Source: Marixanthomonas sp002364245 (GTDB taxonomy: Bacteria > Bacteroidota > Bacteroidia > Flavobacteriales > Flavobacteriaceae). From it: DNA of 64,000 nucleotides. The notes beneath the pieces were generated by a model that made no database searches, had not been told where the DNA came from, and saw nothing but the letters and a program-made list of their open reading frames with translations. Made by a program: the position numbers and the translations under genes. The stretch is taken from the NCBI GenBank assembly GCA_963973455.1, contig CAXAZF010000001.1, forward strand, positions 383,647-447,646, given 5' to 3'. How positions within the stretch are numbered: position 1 is the stretch's first letter; the number at the start of each line of letters is the position of its first letter. Shown here piece by piece: positions 8,686-16,541 of this stretch.

Positions 8686-9405
8686 CTAATTGTTACAGGG
8701 CAAAGAGCTTAATAAGTTAGTCACATTGACGGCTTCTTTAGATACACTTTCGGGATGTAAGTTTTTCATTATTTTTGCCATATTGGGCAATACATTATCT
8801 AGCTCTTCCTGTAAGCCCATATCTTTTTTTGTAATTTCTCCACAATCCAATACGGTTTTGTCGTTTAGATCGTTTGAGCAATGATTGTTTAAATAGCCCC
8901 TGTAGAATTCAAGCCCTGAGACATCTATTAATGCGAGATAGATATTAGCCAGTTCTTCATCACTGAAAACACGATTTTCATCTAGAAAAAAATCCATATT
9001 AAACATATCCAAATAAAGCGTACCTAAGAAAAGGGAGTACTCTTCCAATATTTTTTTTCGGTCTTCACAAGGAAGATTGTTCGTTCCAGAATCTGCAACC
9101 TGCTGAGAATAGTTGTTAACCTGAAGAGATTTCCTAATGACCGACCTCGCTGCCAAATATTCTTTTGGAGCATCCTTAAAAGCTGCATCGTTCATTGTTA
9201 CCAATGCGTCTGACATCCAGTTACCTACTGGGCCAGCTTCTTCATTACCTGTAATTAACTTCATATTGTGTATGCCAAAAAAAGTCTCGTAGACTGCTTG
9301 ATTATCGCTACCATCCTCATCATCAAATAGGTCTAACTGTGAATAGGCTTGTGCTATGAACAAAAAGTGAATAATTACTATCCATATAAGTTTAAAACAT
9401 TTCAT
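8686..9405 (-). CDS. Secreted cysteine-containing protein ending in SSLPC
   Basis: This 239-residue protein has a signal peptide ending near AQAYSQ (about 1-22). The mature part is helical and acidic, with cysteines in NNLPCEDR, NNHCSND, LDCGEI and the C-terminal LLSSLPCNN. The final segment (HPESVSKEAVNVTNLLSSLPC) resembles the ends of the two tandem secreted proteins at 59.7-61.3 kb, which finish in MSSLPC and MKALPC after an [HN]P-x-x motif. A distant shared fold is therefore possible. Otherwise it is unrecognised. It is the second gene of locus A, 33 bp after the DUF4412 gene. Confidence 0.62.
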   Translation of the reverse strand: MKCFKLIWIVIIHFLFIAQAYSQLDLFDDEDGSDNQAVYETFFGIHNMKLITGNEEAGPVGNWMSDALVTMNDAAFKDAPKEYLAARSVIRKSLQVNNYSQQVADSGTNNLPCEDRKKILEEYSLFLGTLYLDMFNMDFFLDENRVFSDEELANIYLALIDVSGLEFYRGYLNNHCSNDLNDKTVLDCGEITKKDMGLQEELDNVLPNMAKIMKNLHPESVSKEAVNVTNLLSSLPCNN

Positions 9406-9438
9406 TTTCCTTCTTTTTATTTGTTGATGATGGTTTGG

Positions 9439-10332
9439 TTACATGCCAGATTTATATTCATTTTTCTGAATAACAAGCGATTCTTCTTTTAAGCCAGTGC
9501 AAATCATGTGCATATTATCCTTTCTTTTCTTACTAGATTGAAATTCCATTTCCATTATTAAAGAGTTTTCGTTAATTGGCATATTCGCGTATGGTCCAGT
9601 TTTAGGTAATGTTTTGAAGTTAGCAAAAACTCCATTTAAACTTATCGGCGCATCATTGGTAAACCACATTTTACCTTCACCATCTTCAGAAATCACTTTA
9701 TACCCTAAGCACTCATACCCCAAAATGTTTTTACCTTCAATGGGAATAATTTTTGCTTGACTATCTCCTTCCTCAGGAAATAATTTATCACCATATTTTT
9801 GTTGCACCTTTTTCATATTGGGCATCTTCATTTTCATAGCCATTTTTTGATTACCATCGTCCATAAATGTGACCATAAAATTTTTCTTAAAATCGTATAC
9901 CATGATACTGTTAGTTTTGGAATCTGGCATTTTATTAGCAAAATAGGCCCCGTTTGGTTCTAATAAATATTCAAAAGGAATTTCGTCTTTATTAGATGTT
10001 ATTTGATAAGTTAGTGCATAAGAAAATTTATAGCTATCTGGAACGCCTTCTAAACCACCACCAAACATGGAGCTTATCTTTTGTTCAGCAGCTTGTTTCT
10101 CTTCATCGGTAAGCTCTTTTGATTTCGTCTTATCTTTTTTTCCATCACCTTTAATAACACCATCTATGGTTTTATCGGTTTCTTTGGATATTTCGCGATC
10201 TGTTTTATTAAGTACCGTTCGTTCAACTGCATTTTCAGCTCTTTCTTTAAGTTTTTTAAAAAACTGTGCATTGGAGGTACCACAAATTGCTATGGCAAAA
10301 AATACGGTAAGAAGAATTTTAATGGGTTTCAT
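9439..10332 (-). CDS. DUF4412 domain secreted protein
   Basis: The protein has 297 residues with a signal peptide (about 1-22, ending SNAQ), a basic amphipathic segment FFKKLKERAENAVERTV, a Lys/Asp-rich linker, and then a beta-rich C-terminal domain. The latter shows the DUF4412 pattern (MVYDFKKNFMVTFMDDGNQK, later GKNILGYECLGYKV and MWFTNDAP). DUF4412 proteins are common exported Bacteroidota proteins of unknown role. It is the first gene of locus A. A direct-repeat operator lies 70-99 bp upstream, and a -7-like box (TAGTTTTA, complement of 10370-10377) lies between that repeat and the gene. Confidence 0.8.
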   Translation of the reverse strand: MKPIKILLTVFFAIAICGTSNAQFFKKLKERAENAVERTVLNKTDREISKETDKTIDGVIKGDGKKDKTKSKELTDEEKQAAEQKISSMFGGGLEGVPDSYKFSYALTYQITSNKDEIPFEYLLEPNGAYFANKMPDSKTNSIMVYDFKKNFMVTFMDDGNQKMAMKMKMPNMKKVQQKYGDKLFPEEGDSQAKIIPIEGKNILGYECLGYKVISEDGEGKMWFTNDAPISLNGVFANFKTLPKTGPYANMPINENSLIMEMEFQSSKKRKDNMHMICTGLKEESLVIQKNEYKSGM

Positions 10333-10401
10333 AATTTAAATATTTAAGTGTTCATTTTTTGTTGTGTTATAAAACTACCGCTATCCTTTAATTTTGGATA
10401 T

Positions 10402-10431
10402 AACGTATGTAACAAAGTATTGTACGTATGT
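10402..10431 (-). promoter_or_regulatory. Direct-repeat operator with LytTR-site geometry
   Basis: AACGTATGT (10402-10410) and TACGTATGT (10423-10431) are 9-bp direct repeats separated by exactly 12 bp. Each fits the known LytTR half-site pattern [TA][AC][CA]GTTN[AG][TG] at 8 of 9 positions, and 12-13 bp is the normal spacing. The extended identity is ACGTATGTAACA. The site sits just upstream of the inferred -33 region of the DUF4412 gene, a typical activator position. No LytTR regulator is encoded in the window. Confidence 0.5.
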
Positions 10432-10700
10432 AACATGCTTCGAAAACCCTTTGTTTATGATGCTTTATGAGTCGACATATCTAAACCTCGGTTGCGATAG
10501 AAATGCATATTGTTGCAAATTTAAAAAGGATGCCATCGATTTATGAGAGGTAAATACTTGAAATTATTCAGGGTTTTTCCTCTTTTTATTTGAGGAAAAA
10601 TAATAAAGGTAGCTTTCAAAAATTATTGGCTTAAAGTTTTAACGTTTGGGATAAAAATAGAGTTCTTGCCCAAAAGAAATATCAATAAAGGAGTTGACAT

Positions 10701-10742
10701 AATAAAAAATCCGCTTACATTTCTGTAAGCGGATTTTTTATT
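10701..10742 (-). terminator. Terminator of the csbD-like gene
   Basis: A perfect hairpin has arms AATAAAAAATCCGCTTACA (10701-10719) and the complementary 10724-10742 around a TTTC loop. The A/T flanks give a U-tract on either strand. It lies 22 bp after the stop of the CsbD gene. Confidence 0.92.
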
Positions 10743-10764
10743 ATTTACGGACAATAGGCTTTAT

Positions 10765-10950
10765 CTACCAACTGTCAATCTCTTTTTTAATATCTTCTTT
10801 TGCTTTCCCGGTTTTTTCTTGAATTTTACCAACTACTTCATCCAACTTTCCTTCTGAAAAAGTTTCATCATCATCCATTTCAACGCCATACTTTTGTTTA
10901 ACGTTTCCTTTTATTTGGTTCCATTTTCCTTTCAATTGTTCTGAGTTCAT
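10765..10950 (-). CDS. CsbD family stress protein
   Basis: This 61-residue hydrophilic protein begins MNSEQLKGKWNQIKGNVKQK and continues with GKLDEVVGKIQEKTGK, the two-helix pattern of the CsbD family (small cytoplasmic proteins induced by general stress in other bacteria; biochemical role unresolved). Length is normal for the family. It is monocistronic, with a perfect terminator directly downstream and about 185 bp of AT-rich sequence upstream shared with the divergent histidine-phosphatase gene. Confidence 0.9.
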   Translation of the reverse strand: MNSEQLKGKWNQIKGNVKQKYGVEMDDDETFSEGKLDEVVGKIQEKTGKAKEDIKKEIDSW

Positions 10951-11134
10951 AATAATTTATTTTTTTTGTTTACATAAAGATACTTTTCAGAAGAAGCAAA
11001 ATGCCATAAGGGTTTTATAAAATTTTATATCGTTTCGTTATTTTATTACTAAAGTTTCTTAAAATGTGTTATTTTACTTGGTTAGATGTTAGTATTGAGT
11101 ATTAAGGCGCGAGATTTTTAAAAAATAAAAAAAC

Positions 11135-11659
11135 ATGAAAAAGCTATTTGCACTTTGCATTCTATCCGTTTTACTATTTTCCTGTGGTGATATGAAACGG
11201 CCTGAACCAAATACCACCATTCCAGAAATTACTACCTATTATTTAATCCGTCACGCTGAAAAAGACCGAAGCGACCCAGACAACAAAAACCCAGACCTTA
11301 ACGAAGAAGGGATTGCCCGTGCTGCTTTGTGGACGAAGATATTTCAGAAAATAAAATTTGATGAAATTTATTCTACCGAATATAACCGTACACAACAGAC
11401 GGTTTCGGCTATATCTTTACAAAGTGATGTGAAGTTAACACCATATTCACCCGAAAACCTTTATAGTGAAGATTTTAAAATGAGAACACAGGGTAAAACA
11501 GTTTTAGTGGTTGGGCACAGTAATACCACACCTCAATTTGTGAATAAAATAATTGGCGAAGAAAAGTACCCTAATATGGATGACACCGATAATGGATCTT
11601 TATATGTAGTTACCGTAGTTGGCACGAAGTCTAAAGTACAAGTACTTACTATTGATTAA
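11135..11659 (+). CDS. Histidine phosphatase superfamily lipoprotein
   Basis: The protein has 174 residues, with a lipoprotein signal ending LLFSC (Cys17). The fold is that of branch-1 histidine phosphatases: catalytic LIRHAEK (His40, RHA instead of the more usual RHG), the NEEGIARAALW helix, and the second catalytic histidine in VVGHSNTTPQ (His128). It should hydrolyse a phosphomonoester or phosphoanhydride outside the cytoplasm; the substrate is not readable from sequence. It ends in an 11-bp tail-to-tail overlap with the DUF6503 gene on the other strand. Confidence 0.85.
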   Translation: MKKLFALCILSVLLFSCGDMKRPEPNTTIPEITTYYLIRHAEKDRSDPDNKNPDLNEEGIARAALWTKIFQKIKFDEIYSTEYNRTQQTVSAISLQSDVKLTPYSPENLYSEDFKMRTQGKTVLVVGHSNTTPQFVNKIIGEEKYPNMDDTDNGSLYVVTVVGTKSKVQVLTID

Positions 11660-12425
11660 GTAGCTCTACTTCCACGTTTTCTGTTTCAATTTTGGAAAGC
11701 AAAGGCAATGCCTGGGCCTCAAACAAATTATCAAGTTCTGATAGTGGCGTACTTAAATCTTCAGTTTTATAATTATTGTAATCTACAAAACGGATGCCTT
11801 TAATAACCCGAGGATTATAGGCTTCGCGAAAACGAATGCCACCTCCCTCAACGGCATAGCTGTACGCTAAATAGTCTACTGTAAAATCTTTTTGGTGTAC
11901 CCAATACATAAACTCATCGTCGTGGTCGGTGCCGCCACCTTCTTTTTTAAAAGTAATTCTCACTTCGTAATAGGGTTGGTCTTTAATAGTATCGATACCT
12001 ATTAATTCCTTTTGAACAGCAGGAGCATTAAGTCCATATGGCAATTGTGAAAAATAATGAACCGAATTTACACTATTACTTAATTTGAGCGCTGTAGTAT
12101 CTGCCAATTGCAATACAATATCGTTTACAGAACGTGTAAAACCTTCGTTTGTTAGTTCGTCGCGAATTATACCTGTAGAGTCGTTAGTTATTCTTTCTAG
12201 TGCATAAGCACCTTCTAAACGTTTACTCTTATATGCTTTGTCTCTAAAAGTAAATGATACTTCAGCGTGGTCGCAATTGCCATTACACGCTTTCTCAATA
12301 GCTTTATCTATAATAGTTTGAGCCGTTAGGTTCATTTCGGAATTAGTCACGTCGCTTGTTTCGGTTTTTGAATCTTTACAAGAAACTATAATGATGAGCA
12401 GAAAAAGAAAGGCTAATTTTTTCAT
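11649..12425 (-). CDS. DUF6503 family lipoprotein
   Basis: The protein has 258 residues with a lipoprotein signal ending IIIVSC (Cys16). The mature domain shows the pattern of the Bacteroidota DUF6503 family, starting ... AQTIIDKAIEKACNG and including FTFRDKAYKSKR, GAYALER and the late DEFMYWVHQKDFTVDYLAY segment. These are LolA/LolB-like antiparallel beta proteins (family knowledge); function is not known. The gene is divergent from smpB and convergent, with an 11-bp overlap, with the histidine-phosphatase gene. A -7 box, TATTTTTG on the minus strand, lies at 12442-12449. Confidence 0.75.
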   Translation of the reverse strand: MKKLAFLFLLIIIVSCKDSKTETSDVTNSEMNLTAQTIIDKAIEKACNGNCDHAEVSFTFRDKAYKSKRLEGAYALERITNDSTGIIRDELTNEGFTRSVNDIVLQLADTTALKLSNSVNSVHYFSQLPYGLNAPAVQKELIGIDTIKDQPYYEVRITFKKEGGGTDHDDEFMYWVHQKDFTVDYLAYSYAVEGGGIRFREAYNPRVIKGIRFVDYNNYKTEDLSTPLSELDNLFEAQALPLLSKIETENVEVELLNQ

Positions 12426-12441
12426 CGGTTTATTTTAATAT

Positions 12442-12449
12442 CAAAAATA
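12442..12449 (-). promoter_or_regulatory. -7 promoter box for the DUF6503 gene
   Basis: The plus-strand CAAAAATA reads TATTTTTG on the minus strand, a full match to the Bacteroidota TAnnTTTG consensus. It lies 17 bp upstream of the start codon at 12425. No convincing -33 TTTG at the usual spacing was found. Confidence 0.5.
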
Positions 12450-12504
12450 AACAATCGCTTGCAAAAGTTATGATAGTTTTAAAAGGATAGTACGTTAAAC
12501 TTGT

Positions 12505-12512
12505 TATTTTTG
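12505..12512 (+). promoter_or_regulatory. -7 promoter box of smpB
   Basis: TATTTTTG matches TAnnTTTG fully. Transcription would begin within a few bases of the smpB ATG at 12519, leaving almost no 5' untranslated region. Confidence 0.5.
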
Positions 12513-12518
12513 TTTTCT

Positions 12519-12983
12519 ATGGCACTTCAGAAAAATGTAAATATAAAAAACCGTAAAGCTCGGTTTGAATATGAAATTTTAGACACTTACGTTGCTGGGA
12601 TTGTTTTGGCAGGCACCGAAATTAAAGCAATACGTGAGGGAAAAGCTTCAATTGCAGAGAGTTTTTGTGAATTTCAAGATGGTGAACTGTTTGTTATTAA
12701 TATGACAGTTCAAGAATATTCGCATGCGACCAGCTTTAATCATAACCCAAAAAGTGAACGTAAACTTCTTTTAAATCGAAACGAGCTTAAAAAGCTAGAA
12801 AAAGAAGTGAGTAACACAGGGTTAACTATTATTCCGCTGAAAATGTTCACCAACGATCGTGGTTTAGCAAAACTTCAAATTGCCTTGTGTAAAGGTAAAA
12901 AGCAATACGACAAGCGTGAAGCCATTAAAAAGCGAGAAACCAAGCGAGACTTAAGCCGTATTAAGAAAGCGTTTAATAATTAA
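12519..12983 (+). CDS. smpB: SsrA-binding protein SmpB
   Basis: SmpB binds tmRNA and is required for rescue of stalled ribosomes by trans-translation in the cytoplasm. The 154-residue protein shows the family features: NRKARFEYEILDTYVAGIVL, GTEIKAIREGKASI, LLLNRNELKKLEKEV and the basic C-terminal tail KKRETKRDLSRIKKAF, whose helix enters the decoding channel. The ATG at 12519 is chosen over an in-frame TTG at 12501 because the TTG overlaps the promoter box and the family starts near this Met. The gene is monocistronic. Confidence 0.97.
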   Translation: MALQKNVNIKNRKARFEYEILDTYVAGIVLAGTEIKAIREGKASIAESFCEFQDGELFVINMTVQEYSHATSFNHNPKSERKLLLNRNELKKLEKEVSNTGLTIIPLKMFTNDRGLAKLQIALCKGKKQYDKREAIKKRETKRDLSRIKKAFNN

Positions 12984-13122
12984 GGTAATGGAACGCTTCG
13001 CTTTTAGATAAGAGATATTAGACTTGAATAAAGTTAAACAAAATATCACGCCTTTTTTCAAAGTTAGCACAAAACCGTAACAAAGCAATCAGTTTCTCGT
13101 CTTACAAGAAAACCGCCTATCT

Positions 13123-15600
13123 ATGACAAGATTTGTACTCGCTATTGCCTTACTTTCAACAATCATATCGCAAGCCCAGATAGTTGGGAAAGTAACCGAC
13201 ACCAACGAAAACCCACTTCCATTTGTCAACATATATCTAAAAGATTCTTACAAAGGCACAACAACAAACGACTCAGGTAATTATCGATTAGATATTTCTA
13301 AAACAGCTAAATACGAAGTCATTTTTCAATTTTTAGGATATAAAACGCTTACTAAAACCATTGACGCCACTTCATTCCCGTACGTGTTAAATGTAACATT
13401 GGAAGAAGAATCGGTCAGTCTTGATGAAGTAGTTGTCTCTAACAACGAAGATCCAGCATATCGAATTATCCGCGAGACGATTGCAAAACGTAAAATCAAC
13501 CTTGAAAAAATCGCTGCTTACACCGCAGATTTCTATTCCCGTGGTATTTGGCGCGTAGAAGATTTGCCTGAAAAAATACTCGGACAAGAAGTGGGCGATT
13601 TTGACGGAGCACTCGATTCTACAAGAACGGGAATCATTTATCTTTCTGAAACTATTAGCAAAATTGCTTACCAACAACCCGATGATTTTAAGGAAAAAAT
13701 AATTGCCAGTAAAGTAAGTGGTAACGATAATGGGTTTAGCTTTAACAGTGCGCAAGATGCTAATTTTTCGTTTTACGAAAACTCGATCGACCTTAACGCT
13801 TCCATTGTTTCGCCCATTGCTGACAATGCTTTTAACTATTACCGATACACACTCGACGGAATTTTTTACGAAGGCGATAAGCTTATTAATAAAATAAAAG
13901 TAACCCCAAAACGTCCAAAAGATCGAGTGTGGGAAGGATTTATTTATATTGTAGAAGATGATTGGCAGCTCTACGGAACCGAACTTAACACTACGGGTTC
14001 GGCCATTCAAGTACCGATGGTCAACAAACTCTTATTTAAACAAAACTTTAAATTTGACCCAAAAACCGACAGTTGGGTAAAACGATCGCAGACCATTGAT
14101 TTTAGTTTTAAATTTTTAGGTTTTCAGGGGGATGGACAGTTTATTGCCGTATACAGCAATTATGATTTTCAACCTCAATTTTCTGAAAAATCCTTTACAA
14201 ACGAAGTACTTTCCTTTGCTGAAGAAGCCAATAAAAAAGATAGTCTTTTCTGGAAAGGCACACGACCCGTTCCGCTCACCGATGAAGAGTTGAAAGATTA
14301 TATAAAGAAAGACAGCATACAAGAACTTCGGAAATCGAAGAAGTATTTAGACTCGGTTGATGCAGTTTCCAATAAACTGAAACCACTGGACATCATCACC
14401 GGATATTCCTATAAAAATAGCTATGACAAATGGAGCGTGAGCTACGACGGGATTTTTCCCGGTATCAATTTCAACACCGTTCAAGGGTGGAATGGCAGTG
14501 CCGGACTTCGATATTTTAAGTGGTACGATGAAAACCAAACCGAATGGCTTTCCATTTACGGTGATGCGAATTATGGAATTTCAGAAGACAGATTGCGTTT
14601 TACCGGTGGAATCACAAAGAATTTTAACCGCACCAATAGATTACGGTTGTCTCTTTTCGGCGGAAGTAAGGTACAACAGTTTAATGCCGAAGAACCTATT
14701 TCGCCAATTGTAAACACAGTTTCTACCCTCTTCTTTGGACGAAATTTTATGAAGCTGTACGAACTGAATTACGCCAAAGCTGCTTATAGCCAAGAACTCT
14801 TCAACGGATTGCGTCTTTTTACCAACTTTGGGTACGAACAACGGAAACCACTGTTCAATAATACCGATTATGTAACCATCCCTAATGATGATGTTTCATA
14901 CACTTCGAACAATCCATTAAATCCTTCGGACTCTGGCAATGCGGCAATTAATGAACATGAAATCTTTAAAACGGGTATTAGAGCCGATATTACCTTTGGT
15001 CAAAAATATATGACCTATCCTGATGGAAAGTATAATTTAGGAAACAATAAGTATCCGGCACTTTCCATAACTTTTGAAAATGGTTTGGGTGCTTCAAATA
15101 ACGACTATAATTACAGCCAGCTGCGAGCGAATCTATCTCAATCTATAAACACTGGTAATAAAGGAGAGTTTACCTACCGATTAAAAGGTGGAACGTTTTT
15201 TAATGGTGACAACATCAGTTTTGTAGATTACCAGCATTTCAATGGAAACCAAACGCGCATAGGTACTTCTTCAAACTACACCAATGTATTTAATTTACTT
15301 CCGTACTATCAATTAAGCACGAACAAAAGCTATTTTGAAGGGCACTTAGAACACGATTTTAAAGGATGGGTTCTAGGTAAAATACCTGGTATTAATCAGT
15401 TGAACTTTAATTTAGTGGCAGGTGCACATCTTTTAAGTATTGAAAACAACAAGCCGTACAGCGAATTTTCAGTAGGTATAGACAATCTTGGTATTGGAAA
15501 CTTCCGTTTTTTACGATTGGATTACGTTCGTTCTTACTACAATGGAACTAGCGATGGCGCTTTTGTTTTCGGGTTGAAATTTTTAGGATTTTTAGACTAA
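13123..15600 (+). CDS. DUF5686 family protein with carboxypeptidase-regulatory-like domain
   Basis: This 825-residue outer-membrane protein has a signal peptide (about 1-18, ending SQAQ) and a CarboxypepD_reg-like beta-sandwich (about 19-105, IVGKVTDTNENPLPFVNIYL ... LDEVVV). The following DUF5686 region includes DPAYRIIRETIAKRK and later aromatic-rich beta strands, probably a barrel ending FVFGLKFLGFLD with a terminal aromatic-type strand. The family is widespread in Bacteroidota and of unknown function. The last 4 bp overlap the end of pcm on the opposite strand. Confidence 0.88.
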   Translation: MTRFVLAIALLSTIISQAQIVGKVTDTNENPLPFVNIYLKDSYKGTTTNDSGNYRLDISKTAKYEVIFQFLGYKTLTKTIDATSFPYVLNVTLEEESVSLDEVVVSNNEDPAYRIIRETIAKRKINLEKIAAYTADFYSRGIWRVEDLPEKILGQEVGDFDGALDSTRTGIIYLSETISKIAYQQPDDFKEKIIASKVSGNDNGFSFNSAQDANFSFYENSIDLNASIVSPIADNAFNYYRYTLDGIFYEGDKLINKIKVTPKRPKDRVWEGFIYIVEDDWQLYGTELNTTGSAIQVPMVNKLLFKQNFKFDPKTDSWVKRSQTIDFSFKFLGFQGDGQFIAVYSNYDFQPQFSEKSFTNEVLSFAEEANKKDSLFWKGTRPVPLTDEELKDYIKKDSIQELRKSKKYLDSVDAVSNKLKPLDIITGYSYKNSYDKWSVSYDGIFPGINFNTVQGWNGSAGLRYFKWYDENQTEWLSIYGDANYGISEDRLRFTGGITKNFNRTNRLRLSLFGGSKVQQFNAEEPISPIVNTVSTLFFGRNFMKLYELNYAKAAYSQELFNGLRLFTNFGYEQRKPLFNNTDYVTIPNDDVSYTSNNPLNPSDSGNAAINEHEIFKTGIRADITFGQKYMTYPDGKYNLGNNKYPALSITFENGLGASNNDYNYSQLRANLSQSINTGNKGEFTYRLKGGTFFNGDNISFVDYQHFNGNQTRIGTSSNYTNVFNLLPYYQLSTNKSYFEGHLEHDFKGWVLGKIPGINQLNFNLVAGAHLLSIENNKPYSEFSVGIDNLGIGNFRFLRLDYVRSYYNGTSDGAFVFGLKFLGFLD

Positions 15601-16238
15601 TTTTTATCCTCCAATAAAGGAACAAACCGGAATTCGCCATATTCATTTTTTTCAAACTCTTTTTCCGAAGTACGTGTAAAAACAGTCATAATTTGGTTCT
15701 TCTCCCCAACCGGAATAACCAACCTACCCCCTACTTTTAACTGTGCCAATAACGGATTAGGGACAAAAGGAGCACCGGCGGTAACGACAATACCATCGTA
15801 AGGCGCTTCTTCTGGCAAGCCTTTATAGCCATCGCCAAATATTAATCGTTTAGGACGGTAGCCTAGCTTTGGTAAAAAGCGTTTTGTTTTTTTAAACAAT
15901 TCATTTTGTCGCTCAATAGAAAATACAATAACCCCCATTTCTAACAATGCAGCGGTTTGATACCCACTTCCCGTGCCTATTTCCAACACTTTATCTCCCT
16001 TTGTAACTTCCAAAAGTTCAGTTTGGCGGGCTACAGTATAAGGTTGCGAGATTGTTTGGTCTGCAGCAATAGGAAATGCTTTATCCACATACGCATGTTC
16101 AATAAAACCTGAATCCATAAACAAATGCCTAGGGATAGCATTGATGGCTTCTAATACGGATTTATTTTTTATTCCTTTGGCTTTTAAGGTTTCAACCAAA
16201 CGTTTTCGCATGCCTTTATGGGTGTAGGTATCTTTCAC
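15597..16238 (-). CDS. pcm: Protein-L-isoaspartate O-methyltransferase
   Basis: This enzyme uses S-adenosylmethionine to methylate isoaspartyl residues that arise by ageing, starting their repair in the cytoplasm. The 213-residue protein has the SAM-binding motif VLEIGTGSGYQTAALLE, the substrate-loop region FPIAADQTISQPYTVA, and YDGIVVTAGAPFVPNPLLAQ, all diagnostic of the PCMT family at normal length. It runs tail-to-tail with the DUF5686 gene and overlaps it by 4 bp. Confidence 0.95.
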   Translation of the reverse strand: MKDTYTHKGMRKRLVETLKAKGIKNKSVLEAINAIPRHLFMDSGFIEHAYVDKAFPIAADQTISQPYTVARQTELLEVTKGDKVLEIGTGSGYQTAALLEMGVIVFSIERQNELFKKTKRFLPKLGYRPKRLIFGDGYKGLPEEAPYDGIVVTAGAPFVPNPLLAQLKVGGRLVIPVGEKNQIMTVFTRTSEKEFEKNEYGEFRFVPLLEDKN

Positions 16239-16346
16239 TTTTAATCTGTTTTTGTTTTACAAAATAAAGAACTTTTTATATATCAATAGGTCAAAATCGC
16301 GCTTATCTTTTTTGGCGAGTGTAAGTTGTTGAAATATTGGGCTAAT

Positions 16347-16453
16347 GAGTCTTCGATACTAATTAGTGATCCCTACCGGTCTCCCAAATTCACTCAAATA
16401 TCTTACACTTTAAATACTTTTGATGCCTGAACACTCCGACGACACGAGGGGTG
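16347..16453 (-). repeat. Dispersed non-coding repeat, copy 1
   Basis: Read on the minus strand, this segment aligns along its length with 29433-29561 on the plus strand. The best block, 16368-16398, matches 29510-29540 at 27 of 31 positions, and both copies begin with CACCCCTC followed by a TCGTCGGAG segment. It occupies most of the 303-bp gap between pcm and the M14 peptidase gene. To its right, CTGAGCCTGTCGAAGTA (about 16461-16477) is a sequence commonly met in Bacteroidota intergenic repeats (recollection). No coding potential was seen. Confidence 0.65.
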
Positions 16454-16541
16454 CGTTGTGCTGAGCCTGTCGAAGTATATCGAAGACTCAGTTTTTTACA
16501 TAAATTCAGCTATCTTTAAAACCTTAAAAAACATTCAATTC

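Larger units (their letters stand above)
10333..10764. other. 432-bp intergenic region upstream of locus A
   Basis: Apart from the direct-repeat operator at 10402-10431, a -7-like box for the DUF4412 gene and the csbD terminator at 10701-10742, nothing coding or structural was recognised here. Confidence 0.5.

Noticed and set aside
13387..14010. 207-residue open frame antisense to the DUF5686 gene
   Set aside because: It lies wholly within a well-supported gene on the other strand and has no recognisable features.
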